DNA of 64,000 nucleotides from Larkinella terrae (lineage in GTDB: Bacteria; Bacteroidota; Bacteroidia; Cytophagales; Spirosomataceae), in contig NZ_WJXZ01000006.1 of assembly GCF_009668025.1 (NCBI RefSeq), positions 459,347 to 523,346 of the forward strand, in the 5' to 3' direction. This document shows positions 1 through 9,052 of this stretch, one piece after another (the first letter of the stretch is position 1; every line of letters begins with the position of its first letter). Under the pieces are notes generated by a model. The model was given only the letters and a program-made list of their open reading frames with translations, was not told the origin of the DNA and did not search any database. Position numbers and translations under genes: made by a program.

Positions 1-115
1 CCATAAACGCATTGTACCCAAATTCTCCTTCCGTAAATAACCAGTCAATTTCACCGTTCGGCCCGGCAATATATGCATCTATACTGGTGGCGATGTACAA
101 TTTTACCTTTCTCAT
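1..115 (-). CDS. RibD C-terminal/dihydrofolate reductase-like protein, N-terminal fragment
   Basis: The first 38 codons of a minus-strand gene that runs off the window edge. The translation begins MRKVKLYIATSIDAYIAGP, continues through a GEIDWL stretch and is open to base 1. The pattern (short beta strand, ATSIDAYIAGP, then D-W) is the N-terminus of the stand-alone RibD_C/DHFR-like reductase family of NADPH-dependent reductases. The substrates of these small proteins are mostly unknown. It lies 75 bp downstream of, and in the same direction as, the AraC regulator, so co-regulation is possible. Only the N-terminus is visible, so no catalytic residues can be judged. Confidence 0.7.
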   Translation of the reverse strand, partial: MRKVKLYIATSIDAYIAGPNGEIDWLFTEGEFGYNAFM

Positions 116-190
116 TAGCAGTTTGTTTTCGACAAAAGTAGCGGCTGATGTGAACGGAAAATTGTATAAAAATTACCCGGTTTACATTTT

Positions 191-1021
191 TCATTCATTT
201 GAATTCAAATAACACGGCGTTGCCGGATCAACCTTGCCGGCCAGCACCTGTTTCCGGTATTCGCCTGGGGTCAGGTGCGCCAATGATTTGAAAAGGTGAT
301 TCAGATGAGCCTGATCGAAAAACCGGTGATTGTGCGCCAGTTCAGTGAGGGATTGCTGCGGATTTCGGGCCAGATCGGATACCACATCGTTGAGCAACCG
401 CAGATGCAAAAACCGCCCCGGCGATACGCCAATGTGTTTCTTAAAAGCCACCGTGAGCGACTTGACGCTGATTCGCAGTTCTTGGGCTAAATTCCGGATC
501 ATGCCGTCGTGCCAGACGCTGTGTTGTAAACAGTTGGCTGCGTAAATCAGGTAAGCCGGAATATCCTTGTCTGACAAATGGGTTGTCAGAAACGCTTCGA
601 TCAACTTGATCTTCGCATGACCGTCCTTGGATTCGCGCAAACGATCGTTGAGCGTTTTCATCGATTGGCGAAAAACCGTCGTTCCCGAAACGAGCTGGTT
701 GGTCAATTCCGAGGCCGGAATGCCCGTCAGCGATTGCAGGGCCCAGGGTTTCAAAAACACCCCAAAGGTTTCGTGCCGACCCGAAGTGGCGGCCCGCTGC
801 GGGCGGGTAAACAACCCGCTGATCCAGTTTTCTTCGTCCTGAATAATGGGAACGTTGGTCGGGTCGCTGACCGAAAAATGATCCGAAAAATTGAACATCA
901 GCTCGTATTGCAAAACCGGCAGGCAAACGTCCTGCTGCTCAAGCTGATCCGCTGAAAAGTGCCAGAGCTTATCCACAAACAGACGGAGCGACTCGGGTGG
1001 GTTTCGGACAATGACATTCAT
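191..1021 (-). CDS. AraC family transcriptional regulator
   Basis: A 276-residue protein with a C-terminal pair of helix-turn-helix motifs in the last ~100 residues (AQELRISVKSLTVAFKKHIG, then LTELAHNHRFFDQAHLNHLF and a closing PGEYRK), typical of AraC/XylS DNA-binding domains. The N-terminal ~150 residues resemble the sensor domain found in many Bacteroidota AraC proteins (FxxxPELMFN-like segment near residue 40). The effector is unknown. Its only co-directional neighbour downstream is the truncated RibD/DHFR-like gene, a plausible target. The start is the first ATG of the frame, and no better start is visible downstream. Confidence 0.85.
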   Translation of the reverse strand: MNVIVRNPPESLRLFVDKLWHFSADQLEQQDVCLPVLQYELMFNFSDHFSVSDPTNVPIIQDEENWISGLFTRPQRAATSGRHETFGVFLKPWALQSLTGIPASELTNQLVSGTTVFRQSMKTLNDRLRESKDGHAKIKLIEAFLTTHLSDKDIPAYLIYAANCLQHSVWHDGMIRNLAQELRISVKSLTVAFKKHIGVSPGRFLHLRLLNDVVSDLARNPQQSLTELAHNHRFFDQAHLNHLFKSLAHLTPGEYRKQVLAGKVDPATPCYLNSNE

Positions 1022-1215
1022 GGATCTTTCTGCGATTCCTAGCGATTAACGCGCGGGATTCGGCTTAAGTTTCGATCAGTACCCTTCGAAAAAAGAGCAA
1101 TAAAAAAATAATTTAAAAAAGTGATCCGGAAACCGTTACTTTTTGTGACCTTTTGCGTCTAAACAGACCGAAAAATGGCTCAGTGGAAAATAATTCAATA
1201 ATTTTTCAAATCCGG

Positions 1216-3171
1216 TTATTTTTCTATTCTTCCAAACCAAACTGCCATTTCGGTCGCTCCCCGGTTGTTCCAGGCGTAATACGGGATGAGCGTCATCGGT
1301 TTCGCTCCGGACTGTTTCAAAACCACGACGCCACCCAGCAAATCTTTCCGGAATTCCGGGGTATATCGTTGGTTTAGCGACGGACTCAGGCTTAGCGCCC
1401 GACCGCCATTATCGACTCCTTCGGCGCAATATACTACCGGCCCGCGCTCAATTGCAACCTTCCCCTGATCGGCTTTTACCTTATTGTTGGCAATCACCTC
1501 TCGCACCGGCATATCGAAGGTGAGCAACACCACATCGCCCGGTTTCCAGGTACGGTGCAGTTTCAGGTAACCGTTTTCAACCAAAACCGCCGTAGCCTGC
1601 CCATTGATGGTCAGCTTGATCGATTGCGGTTGTTGCGTAACGTACCGGTACAAATCTCCGGGCATTGGCTGGTTCGAGACCCAGCCCGGAATGCGGATCA
1701 GGATCGGAAAGGCGATCGGTTTTTTCGGTGAAACAGTCATTTTAATGGCACCGTCCCACGGGTAATTGGATTGTTGCTGAATGTTAACCGGCGTTTCGTT
1801 CAGGATTACATCTGCTTGGCTATCGGCAAACAAATTGACAAACAGTTCGTTATGGCGAATGGCGTAAAAGTAACCAGGCAGGGAAGGCAAAAACCGGGCG
1901 ACGTTGCTGGGGCAGCAGTTGATGCCAAACCACGGAGAACGCTGGGCGGGTTCGCGGTTACCGAAATCCGTTTTGCCGTTCGACGACATCGGGTTGACGT
2001 AAAAAAACTTGTTGCCTTCAATCGACACGCCCCCCAGAAAACCGTTGTATAACACCCGTTCAAACACATCCATGTATTTGGATTCGCCCGTCAGTAAAAA
2101 CATCCGGTGATTCCAGAGCAGGTTCGCCGTGGCTGCGCAGGTTTCGGCATAGGCCGCATCGTTGGGTAACACGTACGGGTCGTCAAATGCTTCTCCATTC
2201 TCCCGCGCTCCGACTCCGCCGGTAATGTATTGTTTCCGGGTCGTGGCGTCGTTCCAGATTTTCATGACGGCATCCAGAATGGGTTTATCGTGCTGAATAG
2301 CAGCCAGATCCGTCATTCCTGCGTATAAATATTGTGCCCGAACGGCGTGCCCAACGGCTTCGGATTGCTGCACCACCGGTTTTTGATCCTGAAAATAAGC
2401 GGGCCCCAGATTGTGGGCATCCAGAAACAAAGGCCGTTTATCGGAACGCCCGCGCATGTCCACAAAAAACCGGGCCAGATCCAGATAGCGCTTGTCGCCC
2501 GTAACGCGGTATAATTTGACAAGCGCGATTTCCGTCTCTTCGTGGCCCGGAACAACGATCATTTGCCCCGGTTTTGGCCCGATCGTTTTGACAAGGTGAT
2601 TCGCATTTTTAATCGCAACGTCCAGGAATTTCCGTTTACCGGTGGCCTGATAATGAGCAATGGCGGCTTCGTACATATGCCCAACGTTGTACAGTTCGTG
2701 GCTGCCATTTTCGAACGAATACCGCGACGGCCCGGCAACCCAGTCTTTCAAACCCGTGCTGTCCTTGAAAATCGTTCGAATGGTGTACAGATACCCATCG
2801 GGCTCCTGGGCGGCCGCAACGAGCGTGATCAGGCTGTCGAGGTAGCGATCTAATTTGGCATCGTAGCGATTCTGGAGCGTATAAGCGGCTCCTTCCATAA
2901 CTTTATAAACATCGGATTCGTCGAATCGAATGCCATTGAAGGTTCCTTTTTTCAGGCCACCGGCTACCGCAAAATTGTCGAGCTTACCAGTTTCTTCAAT
3001 CTTATGAAAGGCGTGGGGAATGGTAACCGCCCGGGCCGTTTCCAGCCGGTTATACCAAAAACCGGGTTGTAATTTTACATTTGAAAGCGGTACCGCCGTA
3101 ATCGGATAATCCTGCGCAACGGCAATTTGAAGGGAAAGCAGAAAAGAAAAGAACCAACTGAAATACTTCAT
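1216..3171 (-). CDS. Secreted glycoside hydrolase family 127 protein
   Basis: A 651-residue protein with a cleavable signal peptide (MKYFSWFFSFLLSLQIAVAQ, cut after AQ). It matches the DUF1680/GH127 family, whose founding members are beta-L-arabinofuranosidases acting on arabinan or hydroxyproline-linked arabinose. The zinc/cysteine active-site pattern is present: E343 and C345 in an AETC motif, and the adjacent pair C419-C420 in INCCPSN. In characterised GH127 enzymes one of these cysteines is the nucleophile and a glutamate supports it. The protein should be periplasmic. No SusC/SusD pair or other arabinan enzyme lies beside it; a GH43-like protein lies at 28.3 kb. Sugar specificity cannot be read from the sequence. 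Confidence 0.88.
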   Translation of the reverse strand: MKYFSWFFSFLLSLQIAVAQDYPITAVPLSNVKLQPGFWYNRLETARAVTIPHAFHKIEETGKLDNFAVAGGLKKGTFNGIRFDESDVYKVMEGAAYTLQNRYDAKLDRYLDSLITLVAAAQEPDGYLYTIRTIFKDSTGLKDWVAGPSRYSFENGSHELYNVGHMYEAAIAHYQATGKRKFLDVAIKNANHLVKTIGPKPGQMIVVPGHEETEIALVKLYRVTGDKRYLDLARFFVDMRGRSDKRPLFLDAHNLGPAYFQDQKPVVQQSEAVGHAVRAQYLYAGMTDLAAIQHDKPILDAVMKIWNDATTRKQYITGGVGARENGEAFDDPYVLPNDAAYAETCAATANLLWNHRMFLLTGESKYMDVFERVLYNGFLGGVSIEGNKFFYVNPMSSNGKTDFGNREPAQRSPWFGINCCPSNVARFLPSLPGYFYAIRHNELFVNLFADSQADVILNETPVNIQQQSNYPWDGAIKMTVSPKKPIAFPILIRIPGWVSNQPMPGDLYRYVTQQPQSIKLTINGQATAVLVENGYLKLHRTWKPGDVVLLTFDMPVREVIANNKVKADQGKVAIERGPVVYCAEGVDNGGRALSLSPSLNQRYTPEFRKDLLGGVVVLKQSGAKPMTLIPYYAWNNRGATEMAVWFGRIEK

Positions 3172-3193
3172 AACTCGATTATGGATTTGTAGT

Positions 3194-3282
3194 TACGGTT
3201 TTCGGTTTACACCTTACAGTAGCTGACGCATCCGTGATTTCTGCTTGCGTCAGCCACCGTAAACTGTATACCGAAAACCGTA
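3194..3282. repeat. Imperfect intergenic palindrome
   Basis: Outer arms TACGGTTTTCGGT (3194-3206) and ACCGAAAACCGTA (3270-3282) are perfect complements. Inner arms CTGACGCA (3223-3230) and TGCGTCAG (3246-3253) are also perfect. The element fills the gap between the helicase stop and the GH127 start, so it could act as a transcript-end hairpin or as a leader structure of the GH127 mRNA. There is no U-run typical of an intrinsic terminator. Confidence 0.7.
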
Positions 3283-3286
3283 TCTG

Positions 3287-6200
3287 TTAAACTTTAACTA
3301 TATGGCAATCGCTTACACACACCAGCCAGCCTTCAACCGTGACGTGACCCATTTGCTGGAATAATTTGATAAACGATCGCATTTTGGCCAGTTGCGGATC
3401 GTCCGGTTTTTCGGTCAGGTAGTTGGCCAAAACGACTTTGTCGGGAAACTGAACCACCCGATTCGGGCCATTCCGCTGCGGTTTTCCGGTTTTGCTGGCA
3501 TTAGCTAGAATTCGGCGGTTGTTGTCGCCCCGTTTGGCCGGTTCGAAAAGCAGGCCAATTTCGGGGTTAGTTAAGATCTTTTGCAATGCTAACTGCATGG
3601 TTTCCTGCTCCGTCGCCCGTAAAATGCCTTCAGCTATCATCCGTCGGATTGCCTTATCCGAATCTTCCGGCCTCTGAATCAGCGAAAGGGCAGTGCAGAC
3701 TTTCTGCCACCAGGCCCGGCTTTTTTCGAAGGCACTGGTATCGATCGTTCGCTCGATGCGCCGGAGCCGGAGCGGTTGTGTTCCTTCCCGGTTTCCGACG
3801 AATACCCGGAAGTGTTCACTTGTAGTTAACTGATGTTTGGACGATTGAGTTACAAAATCGTGGAGAGCGTAACTCATTTTGCCTTCTTCCCAGCACGGAT
3901 TCCCCCGAAGATCAGTGAGATAGGTGTATAGCCAAAAATCAATTCCATTGGCATTCTTAAACCCGCCATCTTTGGCCGTAGGCGAAAAATCCTGCTTGGC
4001 TGCAATGATATACAACCGGTCGGTGGGTCGGGTGAAGGCCACGTACACCAGATTCATGCACTCGACGAAGGTCCGATACAGCTCGTCCTGGTATTGGTCG
4101 GCGAAGGGAGTTTCGTCCAGGTCTTTTTTAATCGTAATGGATGCGGTTTGTAACCGTCTGATTTCCTGACGTTCCATACCCGGAATGGCTAATTCGTCTA
4201 TTTCGCCCAACGGTCCGAGTTCGGCCCACATGGTGTCGTTATTACGTGGTTTGTAGGACCAGTCCGCAAAAGGAATAATCACGACGGGATATTCCAGGCC
4301 CTTCGATTTGTGAATCGTCTGGATGGTAACGGCATTCTGGTCGGTTAACGTGCTGACCGACACTTTTTCCTGGGCGGTTTCCCAGTAATTCAGAAAATCC
4401 GAAAGGTGACTGCTGTACCGACTACTATAAGTTAACACTTCGTCCATAAACCGGAACAAATAAGCGCTATCCCGGTCGTTGTCAAACAGGTCAAAATAGT
4501 CCGCCAATTTTTCCGATAACTCGTAAATACTGAGCTGCTGCAAAACCGTCGGATCGAGGGGCATCTTGTCGATTTTTGAAATCAGGCTGAAAATATCGCT
4601 CTCGTCTTCGGCTTTTGCCATTTTGTCCATGAATTCCATCCAGGCCGCGCTGGGCAGATTCGGGTTGATGAGCCGGTGGTACAGAAACAGCATGTCGTAG
4701 CGCACCATCCGGTTTTCGGGCTGATGGAGCAATTGGAGCAATGAAACCAGAAACCGCACCCGTTCTGACGACTGTAGTGTGAGCGAGTCCTCCGAAGTGA
4801 GCGGTATGTCATTGGTTTCCAGATAATCCGCAATCCGGCGGGCATTTTTCTTGAATCGGCACAAAACCGCAATGTCGCCATATTGATACCCGTCGGCCAC
4901 CGCTTTTTGAATCAGGGCCAGTGTTTTTTCAACCATCTGGGTATTGAAATCCGGCCCGTCGTCATCCGAATTTTTGGTGGCAAACCGATCCGGTTTCTCG
5001 ATGAAATCGATCTGGACGTGGCCCGACACCCCGGCTTTGGCCGATGCCTGCCGAAATTGTTCGTCGAACACTTCCGTCACTTTCTCAAATTCCGTATCGG
5101 CGTAGAAATCGGCCATGAACCGAAAAAAGCTGTTGTTGAACTCCACGATGGATTCGGCACTGCGCCAGTTGGTCGCCAGCCGGTCAGGGTTCAGGTGAGG
5201 TTGCAGGCCCGACAGCCGTTCGAGGGTCATTTCGCTGGTTTCGTGCGCCGACAAAAGCGGGTCGAGTTTGCCGCTGTGCAAGGCCACGATTTGGTCCATA
5301 TCGCCCCCGCGAAACCGGTAAATCGCCTGCTTGGCATCGCCAACCGCCAGATTGAACCGCTGATAGGCCAGGTTATTATCGATTAGCGGCAAGAGGTTGA
5401 CAAACTGGAGCTTGGAGGTGTCCTGGAACTCGTCGATCAGAATATGGTGGAATTTCTCACCCAGTCGCTCGTAAATAAACGGCACCGGTTCGTCGGTAAC
5501 AACCTTGACAATCAGTCGGTTGAACTCGGAAATATGAATCCGGTTTTGTTCCCGTAACAGATCATCGCATTCCTGTTTGATCTGCTTTAGGAGGGCCACT
5601 TTCTGCAAATGCTGCTCGATGGCTCCGAAAGTCCGGTACCGCAAAAGAGTATCGGCCCGGATTTGCTCAATCTGAAGAATATATTCCCGCAATTGCTCTT
5701 TAAGAGCCTCAATCTGAAGTTGTTCGGGCGTCAGGTTTTTCTTGCCGGAATGCCAGATGTCGTCGTCGATGGCTTTCCGGACGTACGTATTTGGTTCCTC
5801 CGGAAAACCGCTGAGGAGCATCCTTTTTTTGAAATACGTTCCGACGCCTTTGTCGCCGTAATAAAACGCTTTGTCCGACAAACCGGCCTCCTGAATAAGC
5901 TGGTAAGCTTCCCGGGCCACTTGCTCAATTTGCTTTTCAACTTCCCGGTTTTTGTCGCGCAGATTTCGCCGGATGGTGCGGAAATTCTCAGGATTCAGTT
6001 CTTTCAGTTTCTGAACATATTCGTAATTCCGGTCGCCCAGCTGGCCTTTGGAAAACTCAGCAAGGGTTCCGGCCAGCCCGTACCAGCTTTTTCCGTCGGA
6101 CGCGTTGTCCAGGTAAAATTCTTCGAGTGCTTCCGACAAATAAGGGTGATCTTCCTGCCCGACTTTCTCCAGCAACCGGTCAATGGCGGTTTGCAACACG

Positions 6201-6628
6201 GCGTCGGTATCCATTTCCACCTCAAAACTATACGGCAATTCCAGGTCATCCGTAAAAGCCGTCACGACGCGCTGGACGAAGCTGTCGATGGTCAGCACGG
6301 AGAACGCCGAATAATCGTGGAGAATGGTGTGAAAAGTCTGGCGCGCGCGGCTTTGCAGTTCGTAAGGCTCGATTTTCAGTTCCCTGGCCAGTTCCGTAAG
6401 CTGGGAATTGAGGTCGCCGGAAGTGATTTTCTGGAGTTGTTCCAGAATCCGATCCTTCATATCACGCGCGGCAGCGTTAGTGAAAGTAACCGCCAGAATA
6501 TTCTTAAACTGGTGAGATTCAAACGCTTTTCCTCCGGCAGACCGATCCCCTAGCGCCAATTTGAGGTACTCTTTGGTCAGGGTGTACGTCTTTCCCGATC
6601 CGGCGGATGAACTGAAGATTTTGAACAT
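3287..6628 (-). CDS. UvrD/RecB-like (AddA-type) helicase
   Basis: A 1113-residue SF1 helicase. Walker A is at residues 9-14 (AGSGKT). Also visible are the Walker B-type LIDEFQDTS, motif III VGDAKQAIYRFRGGD, motif V TIHKSKGLEYPVVI and motif VI VYVAFTRPTDRLY. Length and layout match the Bacteroidota AddA/RecB-like family in double-strand break processing. The C-terminus, where relatives carry a RecB nuclease domain with an IDYKTG-type motif, reads VVLANYLTEK, so the acidic and lysine ligands appear lost. No AddB-like partner is adjacent. Upstream lie an outer-membrane protein and the his genes. The helicase assignment is firm; loss of nuclease activity is an inference. Confidence 0.9.
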   Translation of the reverse strand: MFKIFSSSAGSGKTYTLTKEYLKLALGDRSAGGKAFESHQFKNILAVTFTNAAARDMKDRILEQLQKITSGDLNSQLTELARELKIEPYELQSRARQTFHTILHDYSAFSVLTIDSFVQRVVTAFTDDLELPYSFEVEMDTDAVLQTAIDRLLEKVGQEDHPYLSEALEEFYLDNASDGKSWYGLAGTLAEFSKGQLGDRNYEYVQKLKELNPENFRTIRRNLRDKNREVEKQIEQVAREAYQLIQEAGLSDKAFYYGDKGVGTYFKKRMLLSGFPEEPNTYVRKAIDDDIWHSGKKNLTPEQLQIEALKEQLREYILQIEQIRADTLLRYRTFGAIEQHLQKVALLKQIKQECDDLLREQNRIHISEFNRLIVKVVTDEPVPFIYERLGEKFHHILIDEFQDTSKLQFVNLLPLIDNNLAYQRFNLAVGDAKQAIYRFRGGDMDQIVALHSGKLDPLLSAHETSEMTLERLSGLQPHLNPDRLATNWRSAESIVEFNNSFFRFMADFYADTEFEKVTEVFDEQFRQASAKAGVSGHVQIDFIEKPDRFATKNSDDDGPDFNTQMVEKTLALIQKAVADGYQYGDIAVLCRFKKNARRIADYLETNDIPLTSEDSLTLQSSERVRFLVSLLQLLHQPENRMVRYDMLFLYHRLINPNLPSAAWMEFMDKMAKAEDESDIFSLISKIDKMPLDPTVLQQLSIYELSEKLADYFDLFDNDRDSAYLFRFMDEVLTYSSRYSSHLSDFLNYWETAQEKVSVSTLTDQNAVTIQTIHKSKGLEYPVVIIPFADWSYKPRNNDTMWAELGPLGEIDELAIPGMERQEIRRLQTASITIKKDLDETPFADQYQDELYRTFVECMNLVYVAFTRPTDRLYIIAAKQDFSPTAKDGGFKNANGIDFWLYTYLTDLRGNPCWEEGKMSYALHDFVTQSSKHQLTTSEHFRVFVGNREGTQPLRLRRIERTIDTSAFEKSRAWWQKVCTALSLIQRPEDSDKAIRRMIAEGILRATEQETMQLALQKILTNPEIGLLFEPAKRGDNNRRILANASKTGKPQRNGPNRVVQFPDKVVLANYLTEKPDDPQLAKMRSFIKLFQQMGHVTVEGWLVCVSDCHIVKV

Positions 6629-6653
6629 ATCTTAAAGATACGAACATTGGAGT

Positions 6654-6730
6654 TGTATCGCTGAGTGAAGCGGAGGTGAAAAGAGTTAAGCGGAGTTAAT
6701 TTAATTTTCTTCGCTTCACTCAGCGATACA
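6654..6730. repeat. Intergenic inverted repeat, GAGTTAAGCGGAG family
   Basis: Nineteen-base perfect arms (6654-6672 and 6712-6730; left arm TGTATCGCTGAGTGAAGCG) enclose a loop containing GAGTTAAGCGGAGTTAA. The loop wording recurs in the palindromes at 30164-30253 and 37191-37286. It lies between the outer-membrane protein gene and the helicase start, both on the minus strand. Confidence 0.8.
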
Positions 6731-6737
6731 AAAAAAC

Positions 6738-7271
6738 TTAGAAATTCAACCTGACGCCCAAACCGGATTGCAAGCCGAGGAAGAACGGAGCGGGGATGAC
6801 TTCGACGTAAGCGCCGGTTTCCAGAAAAAGGGAGAACGGCTTATTGGGCAAAAAATATTCAACGCCCGCTACGCCCGAACCGCCCACGGAGATGGTTTTG
6901 TCGTACGCATTCACGTAACTAAATTGATCGGAATAGTAACGCCGACTGTTCAACTGTCCGCCAAATCCGAAATAATAGTGCAGGGTTTCCGATTTACCGA
7001 ACGATCCGTGCCAGAGGTAGTGTCCCTGAACGCTGAACCCAACATTTTTGTAGACGCCTTTACGGTAACTACGCCGGGTTCCGTAAATACCGCCGTAAGT
7101 GCCGAAATTAAGATCGAAGGCGTGGTTTTCACCAAAATACTTCCGGATATTGACCCCGGCCGGTTCGCCGATGCGAAACCCAACGGCCCAATTGTTCGTT
7201 TGCGCAGCGGCATCTCGGGAAATTGCCAAGCCAACCAACAGTACAAAAAACAGGAGAAATTTTCTTTTCAT
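6738..7271 (-). CDS. Putative outer-membrane beta-barrel protein
   Basis: A 177-residue protein with a signal peptide (MKRKFLLFFVLLVGLAISRDAAAQ). Alternating aromatic/glycine-rich strands follow (for example FRIGEPAGVNIRKYF, YYFGFGGQL, GVAGVEYFLP), and it ends in a hydrophobic residue followed by Phe (GVRLNF), as expected of a Bam-assembled porin-like barrel. The specific function is unknown. It starts 15 bp after the hisC stop, so it is probably co-transcribed as the last gene of the his transcript, with no obvious functional link. The call rests on composition and C-terminal pattern rather than on a recognised family. Confidence 0.7.
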   Translation of the reverse strand: MKRKFLLFFVLLVGLAISRDAAAQTNNWAVGFRIGEPAGVNIRKYFGENHAFDLNFGTYGGIYGTRRSYRKGVYKNVGFSVQGHYLWHGSFGKSETLHYYFGFGGQLNSRRYYSDQFSYVNAYDKTISVGGSGVAGVEYFLPNKPFSLFLETGAYVEVIPAPFFLGLQSGLGVRLNF

Positions 7272-7286
7272 AGGATGGATACGTAC

Positions 7287-8384
7287 TTATACGGTTGTGG
7301 TTAGTCGGTTTGCGAATGCTTTCAGCATGGTCAGCAATTGTTCATTTTCAGACTCGGTGCCGACGGTGATCCGGAGGCAGCCTTCGCAAAGTTTGACCCG
7401 ATGCCGGTCGCGAACAATGATTTGCTGATCAATCAGAAAGTCGAAAACCGCTTTTGGATCATCAAATTTTACCAGAATGAAATTGGCATCTGACGGATAA
7501 ACGTGCCGAACCAGCGGTAAATTGAGCAGATTCGCAATTAATTCTTCACGCTGCGCCAAAATCCGGGCAACCATGGTGTCTTTCGACGGAACGTTGCCGA
7601 GGGCTTTCAGCAGCAACTGCTGCGTCGGTCCGCTGACGTTGTAAGGCGGTTTTATCTTATTCAACACCTCGATGAGCTGTTCCGAAGCGAAGCACATACC
7701 TGACCTCAGAGCTGCCAGCCCCCAGGCTTTCGAAAAGGTTTGCAGAACAACCAGGTTGGGATACTGATCTAAAAGGCTGGTAAACGACTGAGTATCTGCA
7801 AAATCGATGTACGCTTCATCGACCACTACTAAACCGTTAAAACGATTCAACAAGGTTTTAATATCGTCCGGGTCGATCAGATTGCCAGTTGGATTATTGG
7901 GCGAGCAAACGAACAGAAGTTTGGTGTGTGGTTCAATCGCCGACAAAACCGCCGGAACATCTACCTGAAAATCAGGCGTTAACGGTATTTTGATGAGCTG
8001 AATGTCATTAATGGCCGCGCTGACTTCGTACATACCGTAGGTCGGTGGCAGAATCAAAATCGAATCCCGGCCGGGCGTGCACGTTGCCCGAACGAGCAGG
8101 TCGATGGGTTCATCGGAACCGTTTCCAATAAAAATCTGTGTCGGCCGAACGCCTTTAATGGGAGCCAGTTTGGCTTTAATCGCCAGTTGGTGCGGATCGG
8201 GATAGCGGTTATACTGTTCCTCCGAAGTCACATTTTCAACGATCGAACCGTCGAGCGTCGATCCGAATGCATTTTCGTTGGCGTCCAGAAAAATGCCTTC
8301 TTTCCCGGTGTATTCGTCGCGGGCAGAGGAGTAGGGGGTCAGCGAAAGAATGTGCGGTCGGAGGATGGTATTGAGTTCAAACAT
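7287..8384 (-). CDS. hisC: Histidinol-phosphate aminotransferase
   Basis: A 365-residue class I/II PLP aminotransferase converting imidazole-acetol phosphate to histidinol phosphate. PLP-binding features are visible: CSPNNPTGN near 160-168, VVDEAYIDF near 187-195, the Schiff-base lysine K219 in QTFSKAWGLAALR, and the closing RITVGT. The N-terminal LDANENAFGS is the family signature. It starts 12 bp after the toxin gene stop and follows hisG and hisD on the same strand. A PIN toxin/antitoxin pair intervenes between hisD and hisC, which is unusual. The length is normal for the family. Confidence 0.95.
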   Translation of the reverse strand: MFELNTILRPHILSLTPYSSARDEYTGKEGIFLDANENAFGSTLDGSIVENVTSEEQYNRYPDPHQLAIKAKLAPIKGVRPTQIFIGNGSDEPIDLLVRATCTPGRDSILILPPTYGMYEVSAAINDIQLIKIPLTPDFQVDVPAVLSAIEPHTKLLFVCSPNNPTGNLIDPDDIKTLLNRFNGLVVVDEAYIDFADTQSFTSLLDQYPNLVVLQTFSKAWGLAALRSGMCFASEQLIEVLNKIKPPYNVSGPTQQLLLKALGNVPSKDTMVARILAQREELIANLLNLPLVRHVYPSDANFILVKFDDPKAVFDFLIDQQIIVRDRHRVKLCEGCLRITVGTESENEQLLTMLKAFANRLTTTV

Positions 8385-8396
8385 AAAAGCAAAAAC

Positions 8397-8771
8397 TTAG
8401 GTAATCGACTGTAATGAAATGACTTGCAAACCGGAAATGTCGGCGAAGTCAGCACTGTTATTTGTTAATACCGGTATATCGTACAACAAGGCCGTTGCGG
8501 CAATAATCGAATCGTCTAGTGAACGTTTGCGCTGCTGGCGTAACCGGATGGCTTCGTTGATAATAGCTTCCGTAATTGGTAAAATAGATGCAACACGCAG
8601 TAAGCATTCCAATTCCGCTTTGTCCGTTGGCTTAAGACTATGATACCCCAAAACTTCCAGCTTGGAAATTAATGAGACATAAATTGAATTCTGCCTTTCC
8701 TCGAGATAACTTCGCAACTTCTCAAAGCCGGGGTTGGCAAAGTAGATGACAATATTACTATCCAGAATCAT
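8397..8771 (-). CDS. PIN-domain ribonuclease toxin (VapC-like)
   Basis: A 124-residue PIN-domain protein. The acidic metal-binding set is visible: D4 in MILDSNIVIY, E39 in SKLEVLGY, D86/D87 in SLDDSIIAATAL, and the TNNSADF segment with D108. VapC toxins cleave tRNA or rRNA sites and are neutralised by a cognate antitoxin. Its ATG overlaps the stop of the upstream gene by 4 bp (ATGA), which fits a coupled antitoxin-toxin order. The pair is embedded between hisD and hisC. The RNA target cannot be predicted. Confidence 0.88.
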   Translation of the reverse strand: MILDSNIVIYFANPGFEKLRSYLEERQNSIYVSLISKLEVLGYHSLKPTDKAELECLLRVASILPITEAIINEAIRLRQQRKRSLDDSIIAATALLYDIPVLTNNSADFADISGLQVISLQSIT

Positions 8772-9052
8772 TCCTCCCGTCCGTCCAAAAACCGATCCCA
8801 GCTTCGTATTTCACGTTGCCATTCAGACGGATCACTAATGGAAGTGATACCACCTTTCGCTGCTATTTCTTCTGCTATCTGGATAAAGGGAGATTTTGGT
8901 TTAGGGGATTGTGTTTGAATGACTACCCGTGCGTTGAACCTGGGCAGAAGTGCGAGCAACAGGTCTTTGTCTTCCTGCGTGGCTATTTCAATTGTTAACA
9001 ACTCCATAACAGCATCTTTTAAGCAAGGTAACAAATCTGTTGCGATCTTCAT
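8768..9052 (-). CDS. Putative antitoxin of the PIN toxin
   Basis: A 94-residue protein with no family I can name confidently. It lies directly upstream of the PIN toxin and is coupled to it by a 4-bp ATGA overlap. It is itself coupled to hisD by another 4-bp overlap. The N-terminal ~45 residues (EIATQEDKDLLLALLPRF) form an acidic helix-rich segment. The C-terminal part (IQIAEEIAAKGGITSISDPSEWQREIR, shown here only as a region) ends in a W-Q-R-E-I-R-x-W-D-R pattern seen at the toxin-binding tail of many Bacteroidota antitoxins. The antitoxin role is inferred from size, order and coupling. Confidence 0.72.
   Translation of the reverse strand: MKIATDLLPCLKDAVMELLTIEIATQEDKDLLLALLPRFNARVVIQTQSPKPKSPFIQIAEEIAAKGGITSISDPSEWQREIRSWDRFLDGREE

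Noticed and set aside
12..212. A 66-codon plus-strand ORF at the window start
   Set aside because: It is antisense to the clear N-terminus of a RibD/DHFR-like gene (minus strand) and has no family signal.
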